From NCBI GenBank assembly GCA_016714645.1, contig JADKCI010000005.1, positions 372,001 through 436,000 of the forward strand: a stretch of DNA of 64,000 nucleotides. Direction: 5' to 3'. A program made the position numbers and the translations under genes. The notes beneath the pieces were generated by a model. The model had not been told where the DNA came from and did not search any database. It saw only the letters and a list, made by a program, of their open reading frames with translations. This DNA comes from Chromatiaceae bacterium (GTDB lineage Bacteria; Pseudomonadota; Gammaproteobacteria; Chromatiales; Chromatiaceae). Positions 17,698 through 26,038 of this stretch are shown in pieces (the stretch's first letter is position 1; each line of letters begins with the position of its first letter).

Positions 17698-19134
17698 TTA
17701 TCCCCGTCGCCTGTCCTGGGTGCTTGATCCCGGCCGCCGTTGCGCTGCCGGCGAGGTTGTTGTCGCCAGGGCACTGTGCCGATAGGAATAGGCAAAGTAG
17801 ATAAGGATGCCGATGGCCATCCAGATGCCAAACCGCAGCCAGGTCACCCAGGGCAAATTCGCCATGAGGAAGAAGCAGGAGGCGGCCCCTAACAAGGGGA
17901 CCAGGGGTGAGAAGGGGGTGCGGAAGGGGCGGGGCAGATCCGGGTGCTTGTAACGGAGCACGATGACGCCGATGCAGACCAGAAAAAAGGCGGCCAGGGT
18001 GCCGATATTGACCAGTTCCGCTACGTCACCGATGGGGGTGAGCCCGGCGATGGCCGCCATCACCAGCCCCGCCACCAGGATGACCCGGATCGGGGTCTGG
18101 GTGCGACGGTTGACCCGGGCGAAGAGGGGCGGCAAGAGGCCATCCCGGGCCATGGCGAGAAAGACGCGGGTGAGCCCGTAGTACATGGCCAGCATGACCG
18201 TCGTCAGGCCGGCGATGGCCCCGGCCGCCACCAGACCGGCGCCCCAGGGATACCCTAGGCGCAGCACCACATCCGCCACCGGCGAGCCCACATTGAGGGT
18301 GGTGTAGGGGACCACTCCTGTCAGGAGCCCAGCGGTCAGGATATAGATGAGGGTGCAGAAGGCCAGGGAGGCCAGGATGCCGATGGGCAGATCGCGCTGC
18401 GGGTTACGGGCCTCCTCGGCGGCGGTGGATACCGCATCGAAGCCGAGGTAGGCAAAGATGACCAGGGCCGCCCCGCCGATCACCCCGCTCCAGCCGAAGG
18501 GCATGAAGGGGGTCCAGTTGGCCGGATCGACATGGGAAAAGGCAATGGTGATAAAGACGCCGATGGCCAGCAGCTTGATCAAGACCATGGTGGCATTGAA
18601 GCGTACGCTTTGGCGTACCCCCAGCATCAGCAGGAGGCCCAGGATCAGCACGATGGTCGCCGCCGGCAGGTTGATGAGCCCGCCTTCCAGGGGTCCCTTG
18701 AGCAAGGTCGGCGGCAGCGCCAGACCCGCCGCCTGGAGGGCATTGTTCGCATAGGCCGACCAGCCGATGGCAACCGCCGACACCGCGACCGCATACTCCA
18801 GGATCAGATCCCAGCCGATGATCCAGGCCACCAACTCCCCAAATCCCGCGTAACTGTAGCCGTAGGCGCTACCGCAACCGCCAATGGCCGCGGCCAGTTC
18901 CGCATAGGCGAGGCCGGCGAAGGCGCAGGCCAGGCCGGCGATCACGTAGGAGAGGATGATGGCCGGCCCGGCCTGGGTGGCGGCGGCCACCCCGGTCAGG
19001 ACGAAGATACCCGCGCCGATGACCGCGCCGATGCCGAGCAGGGTCAGATCCAGGGGCCCCAGGATGCGCCGCAGACCCGTGTCGGTAAGGTGATGATCGG
19101 AATTGATCGCCTTGGTACGCAATAAGCCTTTCAT
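17698..19134 (-). CDS. APC-family amino acid permease
   Basis: A 478-residue transporter with about 12 helices. TM1 has the unwound substrate-site motif GIGAVIGAGIFVLTG, followed by AYAELAAAIGGCGSAYGYSY, as in cationic and general amino acid permeases (YfnA/CAT-like). The second half includes FAYLGFDAVSTAAEEARNPQ, the typical TM6 region. The C-terminal tail is Arg/Ser-rich. Amino acid specificity cannot be told. It precedes the frameshifted carrier on the same strand and follows dedA with an 8-base gap. Confidence 0.9.
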   Translation of the reverse strand: MKGLLRTKAINSDHHLTDTGLRRILGPLDLTLLGIGAVIGAGIFVLTGVAAATQAGPAIILSYVIAGLACAFAGLAYAELAAAIGGCGSAYGYSYAGFGELVAWIIGWDLILEYAVAVSAVAIGWSAYANNALQAAGLALPPTLLKGPLEGGLINLPAATIVLILGLLLMLGVRQSVRFNATMVLIKLLAIGVFITIAFSHVDPANWTPFMPFGWSGVIGGAALVIFAYLGFDAVSTAAEEARNPQRDLPIGILASLAFCTLIYILTAGLLTGVVPYTTLNVGSPVADVVLRLGYPWGAGLVAAGAIAGLTTVMLAMYYGLTRVFLAMARDGLLPPLFARVNRRTQTPIRVILVAGLVMAAIAGLTPIGDVAELVNIGTLAAFFLVCIGVIVLRYKHPDLPRPFRTPFSPLVPLLGAASCFFLMANLPWVTWLRFGIWMAIGILIYFAYSYRHSALATTTSPAAQRRPGSSTQDRRRG

Positions 19135-19142
19135 GGCGGGGC

Positions 19143-19799
19143 CTAGGCGGACAGGGCCTGACGGGCGCGCCGTTGGGCCAGCAGGTACTCGACGACCATG
19201 GGCATCACCGAGACCAGGACGATGCCCACCACTACCAACTCGAAGTGCTGGTTGACCCAGGGCAGATTACCGAACCAGTAGCCGGAGAAGAGACAGACCC
19301 CCACCCAGGCGATGGCCCCCGTGATGTTGAAGAGGGCGAAGCGCGGGTAGCGCATCTGGCCAATACCGGCCACGAAGGGCGCGAAGGTCCGGACGATGGG
19401 GACGAAGCGGGCTAGGACGATGGTCTTGCCGCCATACTTCTCGTAGAAGTGCTGAGTGCGGACCAGATGGGCCTTATTCAGGAAGCGGGAGTCCTCGCGG
19501 TGAAAGACCCTCGGCCCAAAATGGCGCCCGATCGCGTAGTTGACGGCGTCGCCGAGGATCGCCGCCAGGGTCAGCAGGAGGAACAGCAGCCCGATATCCA
19601 GGGGTCCGGTCGCGGCCAGGGCCCCCAGGGCGAACAGCAGCGAATCACCCGGCAGAAAGGGTGTCACCACCAGCCCCGTCTCGGCAAAGATCACCAGGAA
19701 GAGGAGCAAATACAGCCAGGGGCCGAGCATGATGGTCCACTGATCCAGGTTTTCACGCAGATTGAAGAAGATATCCATGACGAACTCAAGCGCTTCCAT
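19143..19799 (-). CDS. DedA-family membrane protein
   Basis: A 218-residue inner-membrane protein of the DedA/SNARE-associated superfamily, whose members act as lipid scramblases or flippases and affect membrane charge homeostasis. Conserved landmarks are ETGLVVTPFLPGDSLLFALG, AIGRHFGPRVF and RFVPIVRTFAPFVAGIGQM, with the key arginines. I start at ATG 19799 because GGAG lies seven bases upstream; a longer in-frame reading adds 57 residues of Pro/Arg-rich, non-family sequence. The gene runs in the same direction as the APC permease downstream. Confidence 0.88.
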   Translation of the reverse strand: MEALEFVMDIFFNLRENLDQWTIMLGPWLYLLLFLVIFAETGLVVTPFLPGDSLLFALGALAATGPLDIGLLFLLLTLAAILGDAVNYAIGRHFGPRVFHREDSRFLNKAHLVRTQHFYEKYGGKTIVLARFVPIVRTFAPFVAGIGQMRYPRFALFNITGAIAWVGVCLFSGYWFGNLPWVNQHFELVVVGIVLVSVMPMVVEYLLAQRRARQALSA

Positions 19800-20029
19800 A
19801 CGGGTCTCCGGGGCGATGGGCGTAGGTTGGGCTATGGTCGGGAGCAGCCCCGGGCCTGTCAAGAAAATCAGGCGCGGAACGATGGAACGCTTGGCAATCC
19901 CGTTCGGCGCCGGCGGAGTGGGGCGGGTAGCGATGAAACCCCGCACTCCTTTCGGGTTGAAGCAGACCATTCAATGGTCTAATCTGGCTATCAAACAACG
20001 ATAAGCCACGTCCACGCTAGGAAGCACCT

Positions 20030-20281
20030 ATGCATATAGCCGTTACCGAAGCCAAGGCACGGTTGACTGATCTCGTGCGCCGCGCCGAGGCGGGAGACGA
20101 GGTGATTCTGACCCGCCACGGTCATGCCGCCGTGCGCCTGGTAGCCATCAAGGCCGTGCCAGACAGTCTGTCCCGGCGGGCACTGCTGGAGGCATTACGG
20201 GCTTCCGTGTCCCCCAAGACCGGGCCAAGCGCGTCACGCAGCCAGGATTTCCTCTACGATGACGACGGACTGCCAGGATGA
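20030..20281 (+). CDS. Type II antitoxin, Phd/YefM-type (VapB-like)
   Basis: An 83-residue antitoxin. The N-terminus HIAVTEAKARLTDLVRRAEAGDEVILTRHG is the Phd/YefM DNA-binding fold, and the C-terminal part (SQDFLYDDDGLPG) is the acidic toxin-neutralising tail. Its stop overlaps the toxin start as ATGA, the usual coupling. Phd-type antitoxins repress their own promoter; the short AT-richer leader upstream (about 19975-20005) would be the operator region. The protein and its partner form the only toxin-antitoxin pair seen in this window. Confidence 0.88.
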   Translation: MHIAVTEAKARLTDLVRRAEAGDEVILTRHGHAAVRLVAIKAVPDSLSRRALLEALRASVSPKTGPSASRSQDFLYDDDGLPG

Positions 20282-20661
20282 TCGCGGTCGATACGTCGGC
20301 CCTGATGGCAATCCTGCTGAACGAACCCGAAGCGGATGCCTGTATCACGGCGCTCGCCACGGAGGCAGACCTGCTCATTTCCGCCGGCACGGTGGCGGAG
20401 GCACTGATCGTGTCGGCACGCCGCGGCGTTGGTGAGGCGATGACCCGCCTGATCGACGAGTTGGGTTTCGAGGTGGTGCCGGTAACCGCGGCTTCGGCCC
20501 GGCGCATGGCACTGGCCTACGCTTTGTGGGGCAAGGGCATCAACCCTGCCGCCCTCAATTTTGGGGACTGCTTCGCCTATGCGTTAGCCAAGGAACAGGG
20601 GTGCCGCCTGCTCTATGTCGGCGGCGATTTCAGTCGGACCGATATCGACGGGGTGCCGTGA
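20278..20661 (+). CDS. Type II toxin, PIN-domain ribonuclease (VapC-like)
   Basis: A 127-residue PIN-domain endoribonuclease, partner of the preceding antitoxin. The acidic metal site is complete: Asp5 in MIAVDTSALMAIL, a Glu in GTVAEALIVSARRG, the Asp in NFGDCFAYALAKE and the last Asp in YVGGDFSRTDIDG. VapC toxins cleave tRNA or rRNA when released from the antitoxin. All catalytic positions are intact, so the toxin looks active. Confidence 0.9.
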   Translation: MIAVDTSALMAILLNEPEADACITALATEADLLISAGTVAEALIVSARRGVGEAMTRLIDELGFEVVPVTAASARRMALAYALWGKGINPAALNFGDCFAYALAKEQGCRLLYVGGDFSRTDIDGVP

Positions 20662-20881
20662 GGGAGACGGGCCGCCGATCTGGGTACCGAGAGCTCGCGC
20701 TTGAATGAAGCGACCCGGAACCCTCTGTCATTTCCGCCCTGGGAGACATCCCGCCGCGCGATGGGATAGGGTCGAGTAACATTAATCAGTTACCCTAGCA
20801 TGCCGGCGAATGCGGGCGGCGACAGGTCGTACCCCCCAAGCCCAGGGGTGTCTCAGCCCCAGTGCAAATCGAGCATTTTCC

Positions 20882-22201
20882 ATGGAAATTGCCTTACTCC
20901 TCGCGCTCATCCTGATCAATGGCCTCTTGGCCATGTCCGAAATCGCACTGGTCACCGCCCGCCGGGCGCGGTTACAGAAATTCATTGATCAGGGGGACAA
21001 GGCGGCCGCGGCCGCCATCAAGCTGGGTGAAGACCCGACCCGCTTTCTATCCACCATCCAGATTGGCATAACGGCCATTGGCATTCTCAGCGGTATCGTC
21101 GGCGAGGCCGCGTTGGCGGACCCCATGGCGGGCTGGCTGATGTCCCTGGGCCTCGCGGAGGACTACAGTTTCATTACCGCCACGGGTCTGGTGGTGGTCG
21201 TCATCACCTATTTCGCCATCGTTGCGGGTGAGCTGGTGCCCAAACGCATCGGCCAATCCCACCCCGAGACCCTGGCGCGCCTGGTAGCCCGACCCATCGA
21301 ATGGCTGGCTATGGCCACCAAACCCTTCGTGCTGCTCTTGTCCTTATCCACCCGCGGATCCCTGCGCCTGCTGGGTATCAAGGAGAACACCACTAGCCCG
21401 GTGACCGAGGAGGAAATTCACGCCATGCTGGCCGAGGGCACGACCGCGGGCGTCATCGAATCCCAGGAGCACGCCATGGTCCGCAATGTGTTCCGCCTGG
21501 ACGATCGCCCCATCGGCTCCCTGATGGTGCCCCGCGGGGATGTGGTCGTGCTCGATCTGGAGGCCTCTTTCGAGGTCAACCTGGCGCGGATCGAGTCCAC
21601 GGACCATGCCCGCTTCCCGGTGGTGCATGGCGACTTGAACGAGGTAGTAGGGGTCGTGGATGCCAGTAAATGGCTGTGCAACGCCCTGCGCGGCCATCCG
21701 CGGGAATTGGCCGACCAGGTGCTCCAGGAACCGCTCTATGTCCCCGAGACCAGCAGCGGCATGGATCTGCTCGACAACTTCCGCCACTCCAAGGTGCACA
21801 TGGCCTTCGTGGTGGACGAGTATGGCGAAGTGCTGGGAATCGTCACCCTCCAGGACCTGATCGAGGCGATTACGGGGGAGATGAGCCCCACCGATCCCGA
21901 GAACTCCTGGGCGGTGCAACGGGAGGATGGCGGCTGGTTGCTGGATGGCCATATTCCGGTGCCGGAGCTCAAGGATCGCCTTGGCCTCTCAGCCGTTCCA
22001 GAAGAGGAGCACGGCCGCTATAACACCCTGAGTGGCATGATGATGCTGCTCACGGGACGCCTGCCCGCGGTGGCGGACGTGGTGGACTGGGAGGGTTGGC
22101 GGCTGGAAATCGTGGACATGGACGGCCGGACCATCGATAAGGTCCTCGCCACCCAGGTATCGGAAGCAAAGGATCTGGCCAGGGGCGCGGAACATCCCTA
22201 G
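20882..22201 (+). CDS. CNNM/CorC-type transporter (DUF21-CBS-CorC_HlyC)
   Basis: A 439-residue inner-membrane protein related to CorB/YfjD and CNNM proteins, implicated in Mg2+ or Co2+ homeostasis. Domain order: DUF21 with four hydrophobic segments (about 1-190, opening MEIALLLALILINGLLAMSE, later VAGELVPKRIGQ), a pair of CBS domains (about 205-330, VPRGDVVVLDLEASF and FVVDEYGEVLGIVTLQDLIE) and the C-terminal CorC_HlyC domain (GGWLLDGHIPVPELKDRLGL). The start at ATG 20882 aligns with the family; upstream in-frame codons encode no membrane segment. The ribosome site is weak. A stable hairpin follows the stop. Confidence 0.9.
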   Translation: MEIALLLALILINGLLAMSEIALVTARRARLQKFIDQGDKAAAAAIKLGEDPTRFLSTIQIGITAIGILSGIVGEAALADPMAGWLMSLGLAEDYSFITATGLVVVVITYFAIVAGELVPKRIGQSHPETLARLVARPIEWLAMATKPFVLLLSLSTRGSLRLLGIKENTTSPVTEEEIHAMLAEGTTAGVIESQEHAMVRNVFRLDDRPIGSLMVPRGDVVVLDLEASFEVNLARIESTDHARFPVVHGDLNEVVGVVDASKWLCNALRGHPRELADQVLQEPLYVPETSSGMDLLDNFRHSKVHMAFVVDEYGEVLGIVTLQDLIEAITGEMSPTDPENSWAVQREDGGWLLDGHIPVPELKDRLGLSAVPEEEHGRYNTLSGMMMLLTGRLPAVADVVDWEGWRLEIVDMDGRTIDKVLATQVSEAKDLARGAEHP

Positions 22202-22210
22202 GGGGGAAAA

Positions 22211-22246
22211 GACCGCTGGCGTGGGTCGGGGCCCACGCCAGCGGTC
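22211..22246. terminator. Hairpin terminator between convergent corC-like and dctM genes
   Basis: A perfect 15-bp stem (GACCGCTGGCGTGGG and its complement, 22211-22225 and 22232-22246) with a six-base loop. On the minus strand the stem is followed by TTTTCCCC, so it is a good intrinsic terminator for the dctPQM transcript. It can also stop the convergent plus-strand transcript, though without a T tract on that side. Confidence 0.8.
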
Positions 22247-22266
22247 GCGGTTGGCCTAGGCGGCCC

Positions 22267-23550
22267 CTACATCATCCCCATGGTCTTGGGCAGCCAGAGG
22301 GAAAGCGGCGGCCAATAGGTGATGATCAGGAGGAAGAGCAGCATGGTGAGCAGCCAGGGGAAGCAGGCGATGGTGGTCTCCGTCATGCCGAGCCTGGAGA
22401 TACCGCTCGCCACGTAGAGATTGAGACCCACCGGCGGCGTGATCATGCCGATCTCCATGTTGACCACGATGATGATCCCGAAATGGATCGGATCAATCCC
22501 CAGGGCCATCGCCACGGGGAAGAGGATGGGGGCCGTGATCAGGATGATGGAGGAAGGCTCCATGATGTTGCCCGCCAGGAGCAGCATAAGATTCACCATC
22601 ACCAGGAAGCCGATCGGCCCCAGCCCCGTCTCCACGAGCCACTGAGCGAGGGCCTGGGGGATATTTTCGTAGGTCAGGATGAAGGAGAAAAGGACAGCAT
22701 TGGTGATGATGTAGAGCAGCATGGCCGACATATTGGCCGAGTCCAGCAGGACGCGCCCAACCGATTTGATCGTCAGGTCCTTATAGACGAAGACGGCGAT
22801 GCAGAAGGCGTAAACGGCGCTCATCGCCGCCGCCTCGGTGGGTGTGAAGATGCCGGAATAGATGCCGCCCATGACGAGCACGATCAGCAACAGGCCCCAG
22901 ACCGAACTACGGAAGGCTTTGAGGCGCCCCGCCCAGTTGACCCGCTTCAAGCGCGGATAACCGTTGCGGCGGGCGATGAACCAGGTGGTAAAGCCCAGCA
23001 TCAGCGCCAGCACCAAGCCCGGGAGGAGGCCGGCAATAAAGAGAGCCCCCACCGAGGAATTGGTGGAGACGGCGTACATCACCATGACGATGGAGGGCGG
23101 TATCAGGATGCCCAGGCCGCCGGCACTGGCGATGGTGCCGACGCCGAAACGCGTCGGAAAGCCCTGCTTGACCATGGCCGGCAGCAGGATGGTACCAATG
23201 GCCACCACGGTCGCCGGGGAGGATCCGGAAACGGCGGCAAAGAGGGCACAGGCAAAGACGGCCCCCAGACCCAGGCCGCCATGATAGTGACCCACCATGC
23301 TGGTAGCGAAATTGATCATGCGTCGCGCCACCCCGCCATGGGTCAGGAAGTTTCCGGCCAGAATGAAGAAGGGGATCGCCATGATCTCGAACTTCTCGAT
23401 GCCGGTGAAGAGTTTGAGGCCCACCGATTCGATGGGCACCTCGGTAAAGGCAAAGAGATAGGTGAGTACCGTCAGACCCAGGGCGATGGATACCGGCATG
23501 CCGGTGATCATCAGGGCCACCAGAATGCCGAAAATGATCAAACCGTTCAT
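22267..23550 (-). CDS. dctM: TRAP transporter large permease subunit (DctM)
   Basis: A 427-residue membrane protein with about 12 helices, the transport subunit of a Na+-driven TRAP uptake system. Typical features: FGILVALMITGMPVSIALGL at the start, IPFFILAGNFLTHGGVARRM, the AVSGSSPATVVAIGTILLPAM re-entrant region, and MIMxPPVGLNLYVASGIS near the end. Start ATG 23550 overlaps the dctQ stop by four bases. The system probably takes up C4-dicarboxylates or another organic acid; substrate is set by the binding protein. Confidence 0.93.
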   Translation of the reverse strand: MNGLIIFGILVALMITGMPVSIALGLTVLTYLFAFTEVPIESVGLKLFTGIEKFEIMAIPFFILAGNFLTHGGVARRMINFATSMVGHYHGGLGLGAVFACALFAAVSGSSPATVVAIGTILLPAMVKQGFPTRFGVGTIASAGGLGILIPPSIVMVMYAVSTNSSVGALFIAGLLPGLVLALMLGFTTWFIARRNGYPRLKRVNWAGRLKAFRSSVWGLLLIVLVMGGIYSGIFTPTEAAAMSAVYAFCIAVFVYKDLTIKSVGRVLLDSANMSAMLLYIITNAVLFSFILTYENIPQALAQWLVETGLGPIGFLVMVNLMLLLAGNIMEPSSIILITAPILFPVAMALGIDPIHFGIIIVVNMEIGMITPPVGLNLYVASGISRLGMTETTIACFPWLLTMLLFLLIITYWPPLSLWLPKTMGMM

Positions 23551-24254
23551 GGACGCTCCTCCTTCTTGCCAGCCTGGGGACCCGGGGCGCCGTCATCGGG
23601 CGGGCGGGCACCGTGGATATGCTCGCGCTCCTCGGTCAGGCTGACCGCCTCGCCGATATAGACTTGTTCCTCGCGCCCCAGGTCTTGGGCCGCCTCTACC
23701 TCCTCTTCAAGGCCCTCGACGCGCGCATGCTCGTGCTGGGGCAGTTCACCGGTGCGATAGAAGGACCAGGCAACCTGCAGGAAACGAAAGCACATGAGGT
23801 AGGAACCCAGGGGAATGGCCAGATAGACGATCCAGACCGGCAGTTCCAGGTCCGGGGTGGTCTGGGCGGTATGGGCCAGGTGCCAGACGAAGGTGACGCC
23901 GAAGGAGCCGACGGTACCGGTAAAGAGTGCCCCGGCGAAGAGTCCGAAGAGGACGAACTTGGATCTCACCGATTCCTTGAGGTTATTGATGAGGACATCG
24001 ACGCCCACATGGATGCCGGTCCGCACGCCATAGGCGGCACCAAACTTGGCCATCCAGACGAACATGTAGATGGTGAGTTCCTGGGCCCAACCCAGGTTGA
24101 TGAGAAAGAGGGCATCGTAGAGGGCATCCCATTCCCAGGTCGCCGCCATGTCGAGGGTGTAGCGATGGACGACGGCAACGAAGATGATCAGGGTCGCGGC
24201 CCCGATAAGGAAGGCGATCAGCCATTCCTCCAAGTGGTCGAGGATTTTTAACAC
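23547..24254 (-). CDS. dctQ: TRAP transporter small permease subunit (DctQ)
   Basis: A 235-residue four-helix membrane subunit that pairs with DctM. It begins at GTG 24254 with GGAGG five bases upstream. The family signature around WAQELTIYMFVWMAKFGAAY and RTGIHVGVDVL is clear. The C-terminus is extended by about 50 residues of charged sequence (from about 180 on) beyond the usual DctQ length, of unknown purpose. It lies between dctP and dctM, separated from dctP by a 126-bp gap holding a strong hairpin. Confidence 0.9.
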   Translation of the reverse strand: MLKILDHLEEWLIAFLIGAATLIIFVAVVHRYTLDMAATWEWDALYDALFLINLGWAQELTIYMFVWMAKFGAAYGVRTGIHVGVDVLINNLKESVRSKFVLFGLFAGALFTGTVGSFGVTFVWHLAHTAQTTPDLELPVWIVYLAIPLGSYLMCFRFLQVAWSFYRTGELPQHEHARVEGLEEEVEAAQDLGREEQVYIGEAVSLTEEREHIHGARPPDDGAPGPQAGKKEERP

Positions 24255-24337
24255 GGCGAACCTCCGGCTGGCCGGGATCGCGTCCCGACCCGTTGTCAGG
24301 CGATGAGCGGAAGCGTAGCTTCGCGCTCGGGAGGGCC

Positions 24338-24371
24338 GGCTAAGGGGCGCGGGAACCCGCGCCCCTTAGCC
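24338..24371. terminator. Perfect 16-bp hairpin between dctP and dctQ
   Basis: Arms GGCTAAGGGGCGCGGG (24338-24353) and its exact complement (24356-24371), separated by only two bases. No T tract follows in the direction of transcription. Placed just after the dctP stop, it more likely protects the dctP mRNA 3' end or partly terminates, giving more binding protein than permease, than ends the operon. Confidence 0.75.
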
Positions 24372-24380
24372 CGCAGCCGG

Positions 24381-25385
24381 TTAAAGCTTACTCATATCGT
24401 TGCCGGTCGCCTTATAGATGGACTCAATCAGGTCGGCGCCGACGCGATCAGCCATTTCCTTATGGACCTTGGATAAGGCCTTTTTCCAACTCGTCTTCTG
24501 CTCGGGCGTCAGTTCGATGATCTCACTCTTGCCGCTCGCCTTGACCTTGGCCAGGGATTCCTCGTTCTCCTTCTTGGCAATGTCATTGGCGTAGGTGGTC
24601 GATTCGAGCATGGCCACTTCCAGGGACTTGCGGATATCGGCCGGCAGGCCATCCCAGAAGGCCTTGTTGACAATGACCGCATAGCCCAGATAGCCGTGAT
24701 CGGACTTGGTCACATACTTCTGCACCTCAAACATCTTCTGGGTGTAGAGGTTGGAGGGCGGATTTTCGGTTCCGTCCACGACGCCGGTCTGGAGGGCCTG
24801 ATAGACCTCGGAGAAGGCCATGACCTGGGGGCTGGCGCCAAGAGCCTTCATTTGGGCCTCAAGGACCTTGGAGGATTGGATACGCATCTTCTGGCCGCGG
24901 AAGTCCTTGACCTCGCGCAGGGCCTTGTTGGCGCTCATGACTTTGAAACCATTGTCCCAGTAGGCCAGGCCTAAAATACCCTTGTCGCTCAGCTTGGCCA
25001 GCAGGTCCTTGCCGATGGGGCCCTCGGTGACGGTATGAAGCTGTTCGTAGCCATCAAAGATGTAGGGCAGGTCAAAGACCTCGAACTGCTTGACCCCCAG
25101 GGGGCCAAACTTGGCCAGCGAAGGGGCCAGCATATGGACCGAGCCGAGCTGCAGGGCCTCGACCTCCTCCTTATCCTTATAGAGGGTGCTGTTGGCATAG
25201 ACCTCGACCTTGACCTTACCCTGGGTCTTTTCGCTCGCGAGCTTGGCGAAATGTTCCGCCGCCTTACCCTTGGGGGTATCCGCCGCCACGACGTGGCTAA
25301 ATTTGATGACGATGAGTTCCTCGGCCTGGGCCACGCAGGCGAGACCCAGGCACAGCAGGCCTAACAGGAGGGAAGTAGGTTTCAT
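24381..25385 (-). CDS. dctP: TRAP transporter substrate-binding protein (DctP)
   Basis: A 334-residue periplasmic binding protein. The signal peptide (LLLGLLCLGLACVAQA) is cleaved near residue 21. The mature protein opens EELIVIKFSHVVAADTPKGKAAEHFA and contains the conserved Arg region FRGQKMRIQSSKVLEAQMKALGA and QTGVVDGTENPPSNLY, the carboxylate-clamp area of DctP proteins. AGGAG lies upstream of the ATG. First gene of dctPQM; probable ligand a C4-dicarboxylate, inferred from family. Confidence 0.93.
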   Translation of the reverse strand: MKPTSLLLGLLCLGLACVAQAEELIVIKFSHVVAADTPKGKAAEHFAKLASEKTQGKVKVEVYANSTLYKDKEEVEALQLGSVHMLAPSLAKFGPLGVKQFEVFDLPYIFDGYEQLHTVTEGPIGKDLLAKLSDKGILGLAYWDNGFKVMSANKALREVKDFRGQKMRIQSSKVLEAQMKALGASPQVMAFSEVYQALQTGVVDGTENPPSNLYTQKMFEVQKYVTKSDHGYLGYAVIVNKAFWDGLPADIRKSLEVAMLESTTYANDIAKKENEESLAKVKASGKSEIIELTPEQKTSWKKALSKVHKEMADRVGADLIESIYKATGNDMSKL

Positions 25386-25567
25386 AGTGATGTGGGCTCC
25401 TCATGGTGATGATTTTGATCGCCACCGCCGGTGCCTGACGCCATGCCAGGGGGTGATGGCCGTGACCGAGCGGAGTTTAGCCCAGATGACAAGGATGTTA
25501 CTAGCCGAGTGGGGCATTACTTTGCGGCGACCGGGTCCGGGACTTGGCGGCCGCAGCCTTTCGTCCA

Positions 25568-25915
25568 TTAATTCAAGTAACTTTTAGCCTCCTCGCCTGG
25601 ATTTGGTAGACCGGCAATGCGCCAAATAACCAGGCAACCGCCGAACAGGCTCTTGATTTGGGAGCGGGAAAGTTCGGTGCCACGGCAGACCTGGCGTAGA
25701 TTAGAGGGGGCACCGAGCCGCAGGAATTTATCGCGGATAAAGCTAATCACCTTCCAATGCTCCGCGGTGAGTGGCTCCAGACCCTCTTCTTCGGCCAAGG
25801 TCCGAGCAAGCTGTTCACTCCACAGGGAGGGGTCGATCAGAAAACCATCCTCATCGAAAAGCTGGTGAGCAAGGTGGGACTGGGTGGCAAGGATCTGGCT
25901 GTGAAGGTTGGGCAT
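25568..25915 (-). CDS. DsrC/TusE-superfamily protein lacking both active cysteines (RspA-like)
   Basis: A 115-residue protein of the DsrC/TusE fold. The core LTAEHWKVISFIRDKFLRLG and LRQVCRGTELSRSQIKSLF is clear. True DsrC ends with two cysteines around an AGLPKPTGC-type arm. Here the arm reads VIWRIAGLPNPGEEAKSYLN, so the penultimate Cys is replaced by Glu plus a tail and the other by Trp. That matches the RspA class, thought regulatory rather than sulfur-carrying. I start at ATG 25915, which has GGGAG upstream; a TTG nine bases earlier is possible. It is divergent from a CysB-like regulator. Confidence 0.82.
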   Translation of the reverse strand: MPNLHSQILATQSHLAHQLFDEDGFLIDPSLWSEQLARTLAEEEGLEPLTAEHWKVISFIRDKFLRLGAPSNLRQVCRGTELSRSQIKSLFGGCLVIWRIAGLPNPGEEAKSYLN

Positions 25916-26038
25916 GACGATCAACTCCCGGATTATCTGGTTGGGGTGGGTGCCGCCTTAGCGGCTTACGAGGGAGTATGGTTCGGACCTTTGATGATGT
26001 GAAATAATGAATTTTAATTTTTTATCACGAATCATAAT

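Noticed and set aside
20776..20793. Possible riboswitch or operator (GTAAC...GTTAC) upstream of the CorC-like gene
   Set aside because: Only a 5-bp repeat and no match to the Mg2+ M-box or Mn2+ riboswitch cores that I could trace.
25508..25528. Sigma-54-like GG...GC element upstream of dctP
   Set aside because: It is on the wrong strand for dctP and the GG-GC spacing is one base too long.
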